DNA of 64,000 nt from Toxorhynchites rutilus septentrionalis (lineage: Eukaryota > Arthropoda > Insecta > Diptera > Culicidae): the NCBI RefSeq assembly GCF_029784135.1, contig NC_073746.1:51406393-51470392 (forward strand). Reading direction: 5' to 3'. This document shows positions 23,301 to 35,500 of this stretch, one piece after another. A program made the position numbers and the translations under genes. The stretch's first letter is position 1, and every line of letters starts with the position of its first letter. The notes under the pieces were generated by a model. It was not told the DNA's origin, made no database searches, and was given only the letters and a program-made list of their open reading frames with translations.

Positions 23301-26300
23301 TTAACCGACCGATCAAAGTTTAGACAAAATTAGAGGAGCACTTCATCGCAAACTGTACCAGGAGCATAAAATTCTACGCGTACCTCAGAACGAACGATTC
23401 GTAGCTTATATTTTTACAAGTTTGTGGTAAGGAGAGTGTGAATACATGAGAATGCGTATGTGTAACTATCATCACGCCTTGCAATCCTCATACCCACAGA
23501 CGCAAGAAAACGATAGTCGTTTATCCTGAAGGTACGCATAGAATGTAATAAACAGTGCATTTAAAAAGTTCCGGGACTATCGCGCGCTAAAATCGGGAAG
23601 TGGCGCTATCTCTGCTCCAACGTACGAACTACTTTTCGCCAACTTCTGGCCAGCTACCGTTTCTACCGCAAACCGCTATCTCGATTCAGTAGCTAGTTTT
23701 GGCTGATAATAGTAACGAAGTGATTTTTTTTGTCGCATCACAATTTTAATTATGGAGCAGAGAGCCGCCATTAAATTTTGTGCTTCCAGGACAAACCGTG
23801 AATGCGGTTTTCTACAAAAGTGTCCTGGAACAATTATTGACACAGATACGACGCGTGCGACCTGATGTTCCAGACATTCAACGAAATGTGATACGTATTA
23901 TGAACTCCATACCGGCTGAGCAGTTTAAACGCGCCTTCCGACTCCTCTACGAACGTTCAAAAAATTGTGTGGAAAGAGAAGGCATATATGTAGAAAACTA
24001 ATATCTAATTTTTTGAGAATCTCGCTTTTTCTTTGTTTTAAAAAATAGTCCCGGAGCTTTTTGAATGCACTATGCACTCCTCTAATTTACCCCAAACTTT
24101 GATCGAACGTTATTGGGATCAAATGAAGGCTGGTTGATGAGATTAGTTGGATTTGCTTCTGATTTAGGCGGCAAAAAATTGTGCTAGTCCACAAAATCTT
24201 TGAACAAACACAATAAAATCGATTTTTATTTCTTCTCGATATTATTGTCCACGCTACTACACACACCAAGATAAAAATTTGTTCGCATAACATTTAAAAA
24301 AATTTAACTTTGAAGTTGAAGCTTTAGAATGATGATGCGTTGATTTTTCGTGAAGTTACAGCGTTTCAAAAATCACTTGAAATTTTCGACTTCGCACTTT
24401 GTTCCTTTTATTTTTTTGTTGTGGGTATGTTAATGTAATTGAATTACAATTCTCATAGTTGTTAGTTAGCAACAGACCCGTCGTCGAACATGTCGATAAA
24501 ATCACAGAAATAGTCGAAGCCGACTGGCATATTCACTCCTATTCTGTATTTCGATCGATTCGAAATATTCGAACGACTTGATAAAATTCCATTCTGTATT
24601 TCGTTCGAGTTGTTTTTGCATTCCGTTCGATCTGTTTCTCTTCGAACATTGAATAGACAAAACGTTCGAAATAGGGAATGCGAAATTATAACTCGAACGA
24701 AACAACGGTTTCGAACAAAATGGAAATCCGTCGAAATACAGAATAAGGCTGATTATTAGTCTTAGCATCGCCCAGTAGCCAAAGATGGACCATTAAAAAG
24801 TATTAAGCCATTTGCGCAAAGCTAGAGATCAGAAAAATCTTACGTAAATTACAGAACATTCAGTGAAGTACCAGGGAAAATCTAGTAAAAACTATTGTTC
24901 ATGTGCGGAATCGACGACTTTCAATTCAGAGAAGAGAAACAACAAACACATTCCGTAGTGCAATTCGAAATGAAATCGAACTAAAAATGCAGATTTGAAA
25001 AACATGTATTTTTGATTCGAACGGAAGTTTGTATTCCGTTTGGGTTGGAGGAAACATCGCTACGTTTTGTATTAACCCACATGTCTTCAAATGTTTTTCA
25101 ACGTAACTCCTAAACATATATTTTTACCATAATGATGTATTTGGAAAAGTTGTTGCAAATTATAAGCCAATTCATAAAATTTCATGAACATGGCGGTATA
25201 ACACGACAAACATATTAAAAGAGCCTATTTACTATAGAAAAGACAATAAATTAGAAATATTGTTTTAAATATCTCGAGAATGGCTGCATTTAGAAGGAGA
25301 TTGATGAAGCTTTTTTGTTTTAAATCAGATCAGAATTCATAATTTGTGGCTGAAAATGGTTGTTTACATACAAAAATTCCAAGTTTAGAAAAATCATAAA
25401 AATTCGTTGTCAAAAATAGTTTTACCATCTTGGAATCATTTTTTTCAATTTCCTACATGACTTCTATTTTATATGAAAAAAAAATAAATTCATATATAAA
25501 TTTAAAAAAAATCTAATTTAACACTAAACCTAGAGGGGTCAAATGACCCATTTTAAACATTTAGTGAAAATTTTCTTGCAAATTACGTTGTCACAACATC
25601 ATTCGTCTACACTACTTTTCCTAAAGCATACATCGAATGTATCTTTCAGTATTTACTTCTCTCTTGTTATTTTTTTACTGAGAAATATATGTAATCTGCG
25701 CTAACTACCGCAACGGGTCATTTGACCCTTGCAGACATTTATATGATATCAGAAAGATTTGTATGTGTGGTTGTGATACAAAACCATTGTATTACAAATT
25801 TTTTGCTATTGCTTTGTATGTTTGGTTGTATTTGTGAATGAATAGTATATGATCAGAATTAATTGTATTGCAAACCTTTTTTTGTGCGCGGGATAGGGAC
25901 CGCATAAAGAAAATCGCATAAAAAAATCGTGCAAAACTTCACCAGTAGCTTTAAAAAATCGTGTTCGGTACATATTTTGAAAACAAAAATTTTTGTGCGG
26001 TAGATAGGGACCGCATAAAAAAAGTGCTTTTAGTTGCATGTCGAAACGTGTTGCTGTTAGAAATCATGTCATGCAAACACTTAGAAAAACATAGAGTATT
26101 TGATGGGAGGAAGGGGATGATTTCAGAAGTGGATAATTGAGACGCAAATATACTTTTTTCGCATTGAAATGCATATAAACCATCGAATAAAAACTAAATG
26201 GGCGATAACTTCGTCAAATATGTTTCTTTTCATATACCGTACAAAAAAAATCGCACAAAAAAACCGCACAAGAACAGAAAACCGCACAAAAAAACCGCAC

Positions 26301-29300
26301 AAAAACAGGTTTTACTGTAATTGTTATCCGAAAATCTCGAAATTTACAGGAGAAATATGGTATGTCACGTTTCTCAACAAAACTATATAAATCGAGTCAT
26401 TTATTCACTAACTATTTATAAAGGGTCACTCGACCCGCTGTGGTAGGAATAGGAATACACGAAACATCGGTAGGTTTGGTGTTCAAGACAATAAATTAGA
26501 AATGTTTTTCCAAATAAAGGGTGTGTCACATCAAATTGCATCACGGAAAAAACGCTGTAGAAATTCGCCCAGTAGACCGATCCTACTGAAAATTTTAGAC
26601 AGTAAAATAAAAACTATTAAACAACTTTTGGCATTTTCTTTTTATTCATACTTCGAGCCCAAGCCCGTATGCTCGCACCTTCCTCTTTACCCCGTCCATA
26701 AGGTTCTGTACAACGTCAGGTTGTAGTTTTTTTTTTTAACAGAAATCCATTTTCTCTTGAAGTCCGCCTCCGATTTGACAACTTTCGGGTTCTTCCGGAG
26801 GGCCTGCTTCATAATCGCCCAATATTTCTCTATTGGGCGAAGCTCCGGCGCGTTGGGCGGGTTCATTTCCTTTGGCACGAAGGTGACCCCGTTTGGCTTC
26901 GTACCACTCCAACACGTCCTTTGAATAGTGGCACGAAGCGAGATCCGGCCAGAAGATGGTCGGGCCCTCGTGCTGCTTCAATAGTGGTAGTAAGCACTTC
27001 TGTAGGCACTCCTTAAGGTAAACCTGCCCGTTTACCGTGCCGGTCATCACGAAGGGGGCGCTCCGCTTTCCGCAAGAGCAGATCGCTTGCCACACCATGT
27101 ACTTTTTGGCAAACTTGGATAGTTTCTGCTTGCGAATCTCCTCCGGAACGCTGAATTTGTCCTTTGCGGAGAAGAACAACAGGCCCGGCAGCTGACGAAA
27201 GTCCGCTTTGACGTAGGTTTCGTCGTCCATTACCAGGCAATGCGGCTTCGTCAGCATTTCGGTGTACAGCTTCCGGGCTCGCGTCTTCCCCACCATGTTT
27301 TGCCTCTCGTCGCGGTTAGGAGCCTTCTGAACCTTGTATGTACGCAGGCCCTCCCGCTGCTTGGTCCGCTGGACGAATGAACTTGACAAATTCAGCTTAT
27401 TTGCGACATCCCGGACCGAACTTCTCGGATCACGTCTAAACTGCTTAACTACGCGCTTGTGATCTTTTTCACTGACGGAGCATCCATTTTTTCCGTTCTC
27501 CACCTTCCGGTCGATGGTTAGGTTCTCGAAGTATCGTTTTAGTACTCTGCTGACCGTGGATTGGACGATTCCCAGCATCTTACCGATGTCCCGATGTGAC
27601 AACTCCGGATTCTCGAAATGAGTGCGCAGGATTAATTCACGACGCTCTTTTTCGTTCGACGACATTTTTCCAAATTTACGAAAAATTGACAATGAAGCAA
27701 AGCCAACGTGATATATACACTCTTATCTGATTATAAGCGAAAACTGAAGATATAATTCCTAAAAATTAAATTTCTACAGCGTTTTTTCCGTGATGCAATT
27801 TGATGTGACACACCCTTTATCTCGAGAATGGCTGCATTTGGAAGGAGATTGATGAAGCGCTTTTTATTTTAAATCACATAAGGTTTCATAATTTGTGGCT
27901 AAAAATGATTGTTAGCATACAAAAATTCGAAGTTTCGAAAATTCATAAAAATTCGATGTTCCACAAAGTTCGTCAAAAATAGTTTTACCATCTTGGACTA
28001 ATTTATTAAATTTTTTACATGACTTCTATTTTATATGGAAAAATTTAAAAAAACAAAAAAATATGTATTTTAGATTAGCAATATCTATATATCTATTGAA
28101 TTTTTTTTTGTAAAAAGAAAAAAAAGTATTAAAAATTATTAAAATCAATACGCCCTTTTCAAAAGTTACACTTGAGTCAAAAAATTCCCCAATGCTATGG
28201 AAAACTCATATTTTCTCAAACCCAAACGGAATACAAACTTTCATTCGAATCAAAAATACTTATGTTTTGTCATTTGTCGCATTCATTTGGAATTACTCCA
28301 TACCAAAGTTCCTTATTCTACTCAACATACGCATACTTCATTGCATAGAATGCTTCCACTGAGCGACGCGAGCAATCGGCACAGCAATATTTCCAAATTA
28401 ACTCGCAATTTTAACAAATGGTGTCTGCCTATAGTGAAACCATTCTCGCGCTAACTTAACTTGAAAGAATGCACACCATGTAAGTTGACGCCCGAATTGC
28501 ATGCGAGAATATTACTTGTTGCATTGTGAGAGAATGTGAGTGACGAGTCGAATCGGAAAAATCTGCCTATTTTTTTCGTTACATCCTTCACTCGTTGTTT
28601 TAGACAAAATAATTATTGAGGAAAAAAATATTGAGGATTATTTTTGAATATTCTTGCAAAACCGTAGTTATTCGAAAAATTAGCAAAATTGTAAAATACA
28701 GTATTTTATGTCAAAAAACGGAATTGGGCCCTGATTGGAATAAGGGATCATTGCGATATGATGAGAAAATTTGAGACATATTGTCACATTCGGAGTATAT
28801 CAAAATTAAAAAAATTTGTGCTTATTCGATAATTCACAAAACAACTCACTTTCCTACGGGACATTTCTCAACGCAACGGTTTCCATCTTTGGGACCACGA
28901 CAAACGCGACACCCCGTAGCGGTCCTGTTGTAGCAACTCCCGATACACTGTGCATCGCATTTTTTAGTTTCTGCAGAACAATAAACAATAGTTACTCCTG
29001 TTATCTTTATGTATAATATATTTTGTGCAACCTTGCAGTGTGCAGTGCGAAATACATGCTGCAATGTGCTATTGCATTCGGATGCGAGATATGATTGACC
29101 AGTTTTCCTCACGGGATACCTGTGAAGTCTAAGCCGGTGTCGAACTTCTGGCAGCTTTTACTACCCCAACAAAATTGCCTAGGGCATCCTCGGCACACCT
29201 CGACTTTGTTGCATGTCGTCTCTGGTGGTTCGAAGTAATTTTTATCGCCAGTACCGTTCGACATGTACGTTATGCTAGCCCAATCTATCTAATGATTTGA

Positions 29301-30575
29301 AGATAAAAAGTTGTTTTACATTTTTACTTTGAATTAATTGAATAAATATTCCTGCTATATACCGTGTCCGTGTAGCAAAGCAGCGAGCATTTTTGGACGT
29401 TGACGAAACCGTTCTGTATAGCGATCAATCCTTTCAGGCCTATCTGTGAAGAAAATAATCAAAACGAATATATTTCGATCAGCATCGATATAGTACCAAC
29501 CTCTTGCAGCTGGGGCACCGCATAGAATATCAACGCATATTTGTCAATCAATGTTTGGCCTCGTATTACCATCAGATTCGGGAACATATTTCGTAGCGAA
29601 ACGAGGTTGCTCACGTCATAGAAAAGTACAAACCCAGTAACTTCCCTGCGAGTCGACAATAGGTAAAATGAACGGAGATTTCTCACGGCAATAATTCTTG
29701 TTAACACACTGAAATTGTTAATCAATATATTCTCTTTCTCTGCAACTGAATGATACCTATTCCTAGTGTAAATGGAGTCTTCATTCTGTCATGATTTTAT
29801 ACACGGTTATACTCTAACTTAGGAATAGTTATTTTATAGACACAGGGTGAGAATAGAAAAGCTCAATTTTTTAAATAGTTCACACATCATTAACCTTATT
29901 TTGCTCATATGAATCGTCCAATGCGCTTTAGATTCGGTTTATCTTTTGAAAAATAAAAGAAAAACGTTAAGTAGTGGTCTAAAATTAGTAGGTTGGTACA
30001 CGTCTGCGGTATCAAGTATCACATTTATACTTATGATTAATATGATTCAACGGAAAATCTTTCATACAAAAGAGAGAATGTGGTTTCGAGGTCACTGTGA
30101 AGATATCCGGGTTTATGTATATCTCCTATACCTTACTTAGCCGCTACAAAGTTATGGAATTTCTGCATTCTCAAGGTCTGTTTTAGTTTTTTTTTCTTCA
30201 TCCAAAAAAGCTCATCTCATTATCCTAACGAAATCATGCGTTCCTTCTGTTACAGATATTAACTATAGAGTCTATGATATTCTTGTGGAAGGTTTTTCAT
30301 GTTTACCTCAGATTGGGAAACTGATATTTGTCAAATTCCTGCTGTGAGGTTCGCTCAATCATCACAAACTGCAGGTAGCCTGTAATCACGGTGCAATTTT
30401 CGATCATGTGTAGCTCACGTAGATGATGACGAATATCTACGTCATTGCACAAGCTATCTTCATCATCAAGAAACTCAATAGATGTGTCCACTGTTTGATG
30501 TGTTAAAACCAGTTTCAATAGATTTAGAATTAGAAGTATAAAAGGCAGGTAGATGTCGACAGTAGAGTTCCCCAT
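20314..30575 (-). CDS. kinase-less insulin receptor-like membrane protein (decoy type)
   Basis: Six coding exons on the minus strand: 30575-30307, 29645-29501, 29443-29363, 29288-29120, 28970-28850 and 22474-20314. All are GT/AG with matching phases, giving 981 residues. The order is signal peptide (about 1-27), receptor L1 domain, furin-like Cys-rich region (about 165-320), L2 (about 341-470) and three fibronectin III domains. One transmembrane helix (about 926-946) and a 35-residue tail follow, with no tyrosine kinase. Insulin-receptor hallmarks kept include the Cys cluster CPPDVCC and a dibasic processing site RRKR at 698-701, with a second, RQKR, at 741-744. Insects have kinase-less receptor homologues (Drosophila Sdr is secreted) that bind insulin-like peptides. 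By inference this one sequesters ligand at the cell surface or after shedding. The kinase is not merely missed, because the stop is followed at once by a poly(A) signal and a converging gene. The open frame upstream of 22474 is intronic. Confidence 0.88.
23554..24071 (+). mobile_element. internally deleted mariner (518 bp)
   Basis: The termini AGTGCATTTAAAAAGTTCC and AGTGCATTCAAAAAGCTCC (right end reversed) match at 25 of 27 positions. A start MEQRAAIKFC at 23752 is fused, out of frame, to LPGQTVNAVFYKSVLEQLL and then to a transposase C-terminus ending EREGIYVEN. The helix-turn-helix and catalytic core are gone. This is the structure of a non-autonomous deletion derivative of a Mos1-like mariner. 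Confidence 0.8.
25517..26483. mobile_element. candidate small DNA element with 13 bp inverted ends
   Basis: The left end AACACTAAACCTAG and the reversed right end AACACCAAACCTAC match except at two positions. Just inside are near-palindromes GGGTCAAATGACCC and GGGTCACTCGACCC. Outside, both flanks belong to the surrounding inverted-repeat family. The left junction reads TTTAAC, which could be a TTAA target (piggyBac-like), but the right one is TTCAA. The assignment is therefore weak. No transposase was seen. Confidence 0.4.
26517..27817 (-). mobile_element. mariner of the DD37E type, 1301 bp, full length
   Basis: Terminal inverted repeats begin AAGGGTGTGTCACATC and agree perfectly over at least 49 bases (left 26517-26565). 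TA lies at both borders (26515-26516 and 27818-27819), the expected mariner target duplication. The flanks join to give AAATATCTCGAGAATGG, which is how the related uninterrupted copy near 25270 reads. The transposase gene on the minus strand has a frameshift. Confidence 0.88.
26687..27692 (-). pseudogene. DD37E mariner transposase, single frameshift
   Basis: The reading frame starts at 27692 or the internal Met at 27665. An N-terminal helix-turn-helix pair is seen (HRDIGKMLGIVQSTVSRVL), then the first catalytic Asp in VMDDETYVK and the second in WPDLASCHYS. After EWYEA, near 26896, one extra A shifts the frame. The adjacent frame continues with PKEMNPPNAPELRPIEKYW, supplying the catalytic Glu 37 residues after the second Asp. 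That spacing defines the DD37E family described from mosquitoes. Apart from the frameshift the gene looks intact, so loss of function is recent. Confidence 0.82.
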
Positions 30576-32288
30576 TGCCGATATGATTTTGTTTAGTTCT
30601 ATGTTTTGCTAACTACACTTTTAAAAATGTTCTTTCTTATTTTGATTATCCGATCACTTTCTTGCCGATACGTATCGCATCTTCCGAAAAGTAGCTTCAG
30701 CCGAAAAATAACTAGATTTCACTTGTTATCCTATTACGTTACATTACAACATATACACGCCAAGAACTATGCCGTATTATACACTGGTTTCTGCTGGCTG
30801 ATGGTTATCGTGCACTGTTACTAGTGGGACGAGGAGAAGGGCTTAATCGATCATCACGGTGCAAAGATTGCCAATGAACTAACGGCAGCAGAAAGAAACG
30901 CAAGGCTAATGGGCCTTCTTGTGAGCTTCCATGCGTCTCTTGGTAGTCGCTTGGAGAAGAATCGACAAGCAATTACACACAAGTTTTTTTAATGTATTGT
31001 CTCTCGTGTTCTTTCCATCCACAGATAGCCTTAATTGAATTAAATTTGTCGCCCTCTACGGGTCGTCTGTGATAATGACACTGTTAGCCGCTTGGGGTGT
31101 TGTGTGAATTTGATTGATGCTTTTCTGGCCGATTATGATTGTATCTGCCTTGCAGCATTCTGATTTTTTTAAATGTATTTGTAGAAAAAGCCTGCAGCAT
31201 GCAGCCATTCATTAAATTAAATTAAACATATTGATATGTATAACTATTCTGTCCAATAATCAAAAACTGTGTGGATGTCAGGCGCTAATCTCGTATTTTT
31301 TTTACATCCAAGCTTAGTTCAAACATTTATTCATATCCGAGAAGTTCGGAAAATTATCGGAAGTAAACGATAAAAAAAATAATTTGCAGTTTCTAGACGA
31401 TTTGAAATAATATTCAAGAAGCTGAAACTTTGTAGTAGTGCATAGCATGCAGCATCCATCCATTGCAGAATCAAATTAGGCAAATTTGTATAGCAATTGA
31501 TGCGTTGCAAGGGATATCATAAATTGAACACCGAAAAGTGGAGAAACTCTGTATTTTCAGTGGAGAGCCATTTGGTTGTATTCCACCTCAGTAGAACAAT
31601 ACTAACTTAAGGCTTTACAGCAGCGATTCTTAGTCTTTTTTCATAGAGCACCAAAACATGTTAATCACGGTGTCGCGGACCGCAAAGAAATAAAAAGAAT
31701 GGAAATTTTAAACCTAATTCTTTACCATTACCTTTACGTTTGGTAGCATTTGACCCATTCCATGAGGTTATACACCAGAGAACCAAATTTCAAATCTAGT
31801 TTTAGGAGAAAATTGAAAACGTTATTTGAATAAGCACTAGTTATATCATAAATTTTTTGTAACAAATTTGAGAGAGGTGAGTTTAAAAAACTACATAATT
31901 ATATTAAACATATTTCAGGTTTTCACTATTTTTATGTTTCTTGAGATATCTCTGCACACGCTTAACCAAACTTCAACGTCTATATACCATGGAATATAGA
32001 GATTAAAAGCTTGTTTGAAGAGCCGTGGGTAGACCTACGTTTCGTTTTGTAATTTATGAGAAACAAGCATTTGAAAAACAGGTATTTTGAAGCGTTGTCA
32101 TGTCACAAAAATAGAGCATTTTTTTACTTTATCAGATGTAGGTTCGAACATTTTTATACTTGGGATTCTCTGAGCAAACAATGAAGGTCAACACCCCACA
32201 AAATTTGGTTGAGATCGATCCACAAATAGAGGAGCATCAACTGTCTCCAGAAGTTGTTGTCATGTCACGAAAGTATACGATCCATTCC
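30576..32288. other. upstream flank of the receptor gene, no gene seen
   Basis: This stretch should contain the promoter and 5' UTR of the minus-strand receptor gene near its left end. I could not point to a TATA box or initiator. From about 30850 to 32288 there is AT-rich sequence without recognisable coding potential. Confidence 0.35.
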
Positions 32289-33801
32289 AGTGTGACGTAA
32301 CAACATTTTGACTCACTACAAACACTTTTTTTTCGCGTTTTCATGAATAAAGCACACAAAATTTAACGATGTCATAGTAAAATTAAGAAAATTTCCAAAA
32401 AGAATCATCAGTTGAAGAATATTCTATAGTTAGATTAGCTTGTTGTCAGTCAAACACTTTTGTGACGCGGCAACACTTGAATTGGATTGTTGAACATTAA
32501 TGATTAATTTAATTAATTACAGTTCCGTTTCGGAACATACCAATGATCTTTCTCCTATGTTTTATCAACAATATATAAACGTAGATTCCATAATATAAGA
32601 TATAATCTTATTTCAACTTCCGGTTTGCTGATGGAGGAATTGAATGCTAAAAAAATATGGAAACCCCATACGATATGGGCTTACCAGCGGAAATCGAATA
32701 TCGTATTCCGATGCCATTCTTCTTCTTTCTTTGTTTTTAAGAGGCTTTAAACTTTGCAGTTCATTCGCCTCTAAAAACCGATGCCATTTTAGAATGGAGG
32801 ATGGTGACTTCCGGTTCGTTAAAAACGGATATAAAAACCGGTAATGGCATGAAATCCCACAATACGATCGTGAATGGTAATGTTGGCATATATCCATGGG
32901 TGCGCGAGGAGAAATACAAAAAAAAAATGTTTGATAGTGAGAGATAGGATTTAAGTGAGGTAATGGAGATAATGTTTGAGTGGAAAGAACTTAGCCTTAG
33001 AGCAAGGTGTGTGGAGTTATACAAAGAAAGTGCACATACAAATGCACATAGTCGGTTTAGGAACACTACAATTTTCCCAAATAAAGACATACCGTGTATT
33101 ACAGGTAACAGTTAGATTCAATTTATACAGCTTATTTTGATCAAGATACCATAAACAATTAAATTTGCAAAGCTAAAAGAACATAGAACTCATTTTGCAC
33201 ACAGGTCGAAAATAATTCTTCTCTGTTTTTGAAATGTAATTGAAATGTAATGTAAAACGTAAAATGGCGCTAAAACGCTAGAATGAAGAGAGCCAGAAAA
33301 AAGTCACCATATTATCAAATTGTCAGCGTTATGACACCTTTCATTTGACACTATTGAATATTCAGTAGCAAGACCGTTCCTGAGATACAAAGGATGGTAG
33401 ATTCAGGACCACCGGTTGCGTTAGGACCACCTTCCCCTATAGGATGGACTTTTGGAAGGGGAAGGGGAAATCTCAGAGGAAAGTAAGAAGTATTCAGAGT
33501 AATAAAAAACATAAAAAATAGTATATCGCTTGCTACAATACGGTGGAATTCTTATATAATACAACTTATTAATTGTGTGACGTGACAACGCTTCGTGGAG
33601 ACTGTTTATTCGCACAGAGCGCGTTGTCGCGTCACAAGCGAATTCAACTGCAAAATATTCTCCAACTGAAGATTCTTGTACAAAATTTTCTCAATTTCAC
33701 TTTAAAATTGTTGATCATTTGGAAATCGTGTGATTTATACATGAAAACGAGAAAAAACCTGTTTTTAGTGAGTCAAACCATTGTCACGTCACGCTGGAAT
33801 G
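32289..33801. repeat. fold-back element, ~1.5 kb
   Basis: The left arm, about 32289-32490, begins CCATTCCAGTGTGACGT. The right arm, about 33580-33801, ends with the inverse (ACGTCACGCTGGAATGG). The arms share GTTTTCATG, TTCAGTTG and TGTGACGCG words in the same order. The spacer between the arms has no recognised gene. Confidence 0.65.
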
Positions 33802-34787
33802 GGTCATCTCACTGAGTGAGGGTCGCGAAGCAATAAAAAGCCAATTTAAGCAGATAGTACTGCTCACATACTCTCAGCATTAACTTGTACTGTAGATTGC
33901 TCGCTGTCTGGAGCAATATTGATACACTGAATTTATTGAATATTCAAGCAGTTTCTTAGTATTTGAATAACACAGCTACTAGCACTGAAAAATATCATCC
34001 TCACTTCCTCAAATCTGGCTTGAAAAGCACTGCAATTTGACGCCACTTTTAAGCTGGAAACAATGCTGTAATTCACGAAAAATCAATTATCAACAATGAT
34101 TTATGAGTCATCCAGGCGACGGCAACGAGGCTTTCCAATGACCCTCCACAAAGACGAGTGTTTAGTTGAGTTCTCCAAATTGGCCTATTCAACGTTAGAG
34201 GCGAATGAGCTGACAAATTTCAAAGCCTTTACAATTCAAAATATCATGATCATCATCACCAATAAATCCGAACATATTTCGAAATTCACACAAGCTCTCT
34301 CCTAGCGAAAAAAATATAAACATCAATCCGCTTTCTATTATTTGGGATATTACTTTGGAATACCGCCGATGGGGGTGAAAATGGGTTATGGGGGTGAAAT
34401 TGGGTCAAAAATGAAGCAAGTTACTATTAGTAATATCTTGACAAATATTGCGAATATTTTTGAAAGCTGTGGGCCGTTTAATAGGAGACACATTTCCACA
34501 ACTTTCAATGCATAATACTTCACTGTAGTATAAATAGTTATTATTTAATAATTCATCAAATTCAAATAACATCAAATAACACCTCATAAAAAATCTCATG
34601 CCCAGCATTATACAAAACTACTAAAATTGTTATTATTGGATACAATTATTCTTTAAAGTCTTGCCAGATGAGTCATTACTGATTTTGAACATCAATTTAT
34701 TTTCCATTCGAATTTCAATATTTTCGAAATAATCGCTTATGTACACTGAGTGGGGGTGAGAATGGGTCAAGCACCAAATTGAATTAC

Positions 34788-35500
34788 ATGCCAAACCGAT
34801 ATAGTGATTGTCAGATTTTCATGAAAATTGGTAGTTTTATTCCTCATCGTAAAATGTTAGACTCGTATTTTTATTTCATTTTTTCATCAGGGTGGCCATT
34901 TCCATTTTAGTATTCAGTATTTAGTTCGAAAAATCAACTTTTCCCCTTTTTTTCCAAAAATGACATTTTTCAATAATTCATAACTTTTGAACTACTAGAC
35001 CGATTTAGATGATCGAGATATCGAATTAAAGCCAATAAGCTAGTTTTGTTTGAAAAACATTACACTTGAGACAAACCCGTATTTTGTTTTCGTAATTATT
35101 GATTGTAATTGTTTTTCATAGCTTACATGGTTTCGGAACTAAGGCCAAATGTTTTTTATTTTTTCTTGAAAGCTGGAGTTTTTTTACATTACATGCGACT
35201 GGGCAACATGTATGCGACTAAAATCCAATTCTAATGCATATGTGGCATTTCATGTTGCTTCAAATTGGTATATCGATCATCTGAATCGGCCCTGTATTTT
35301 ATGAATTATGTTATGAATTTGAAAAAAAGTTATTTTTGGAAAAAATCGGAAAAAAAAATTTTTTTGGGCAACCTTAAAATGGAAATGATCACCCTAATGA
35401 TAAAAAATACAGATCTAATGTTTTGCGATAAAGAACAAAACTACCACTTTTCACGAAAATCTGAGAACCACTATTTCGGTTTGACATGGAATGGCTGTAT
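34788..35500. repeat. fold-back element, ~0.7 kb
   Basis: The left arm ATGCCAAACCGATATAGTG is the inverse of the right arm ending CACTATTTCGGTTTGACATGG. About 115 bases pair on each side. The same family occurs at about 3933 inside the 2.8 kb insert. No coding content is seen. Confidence 0.65.

Larger units (their letters stand above)
22507..28302. repeat. large inverted-repeat complex filling the last receptor intron
   Basis: The left arm 22507-23215 starts TATGGAGTAATTCC. It is the inverse of sequence ending ...AATTACTCCATA at 28302. A further partial copy lies at about 24990-25510 in the same orientation as the right arm. Shared words include TTGATTCGAATGAAAG, CGTTTGGGTT, ATAGTTTTACCATCTTGG and CGGTATAACACGACAAAC. 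The arms are interrupted by later insertions at 23554-24071 (between arms), 25517-26483 and 26517-27817. No ORF of its own was seen, so this is a fold-back type element or two opposed copies. Confidence 0.7.
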
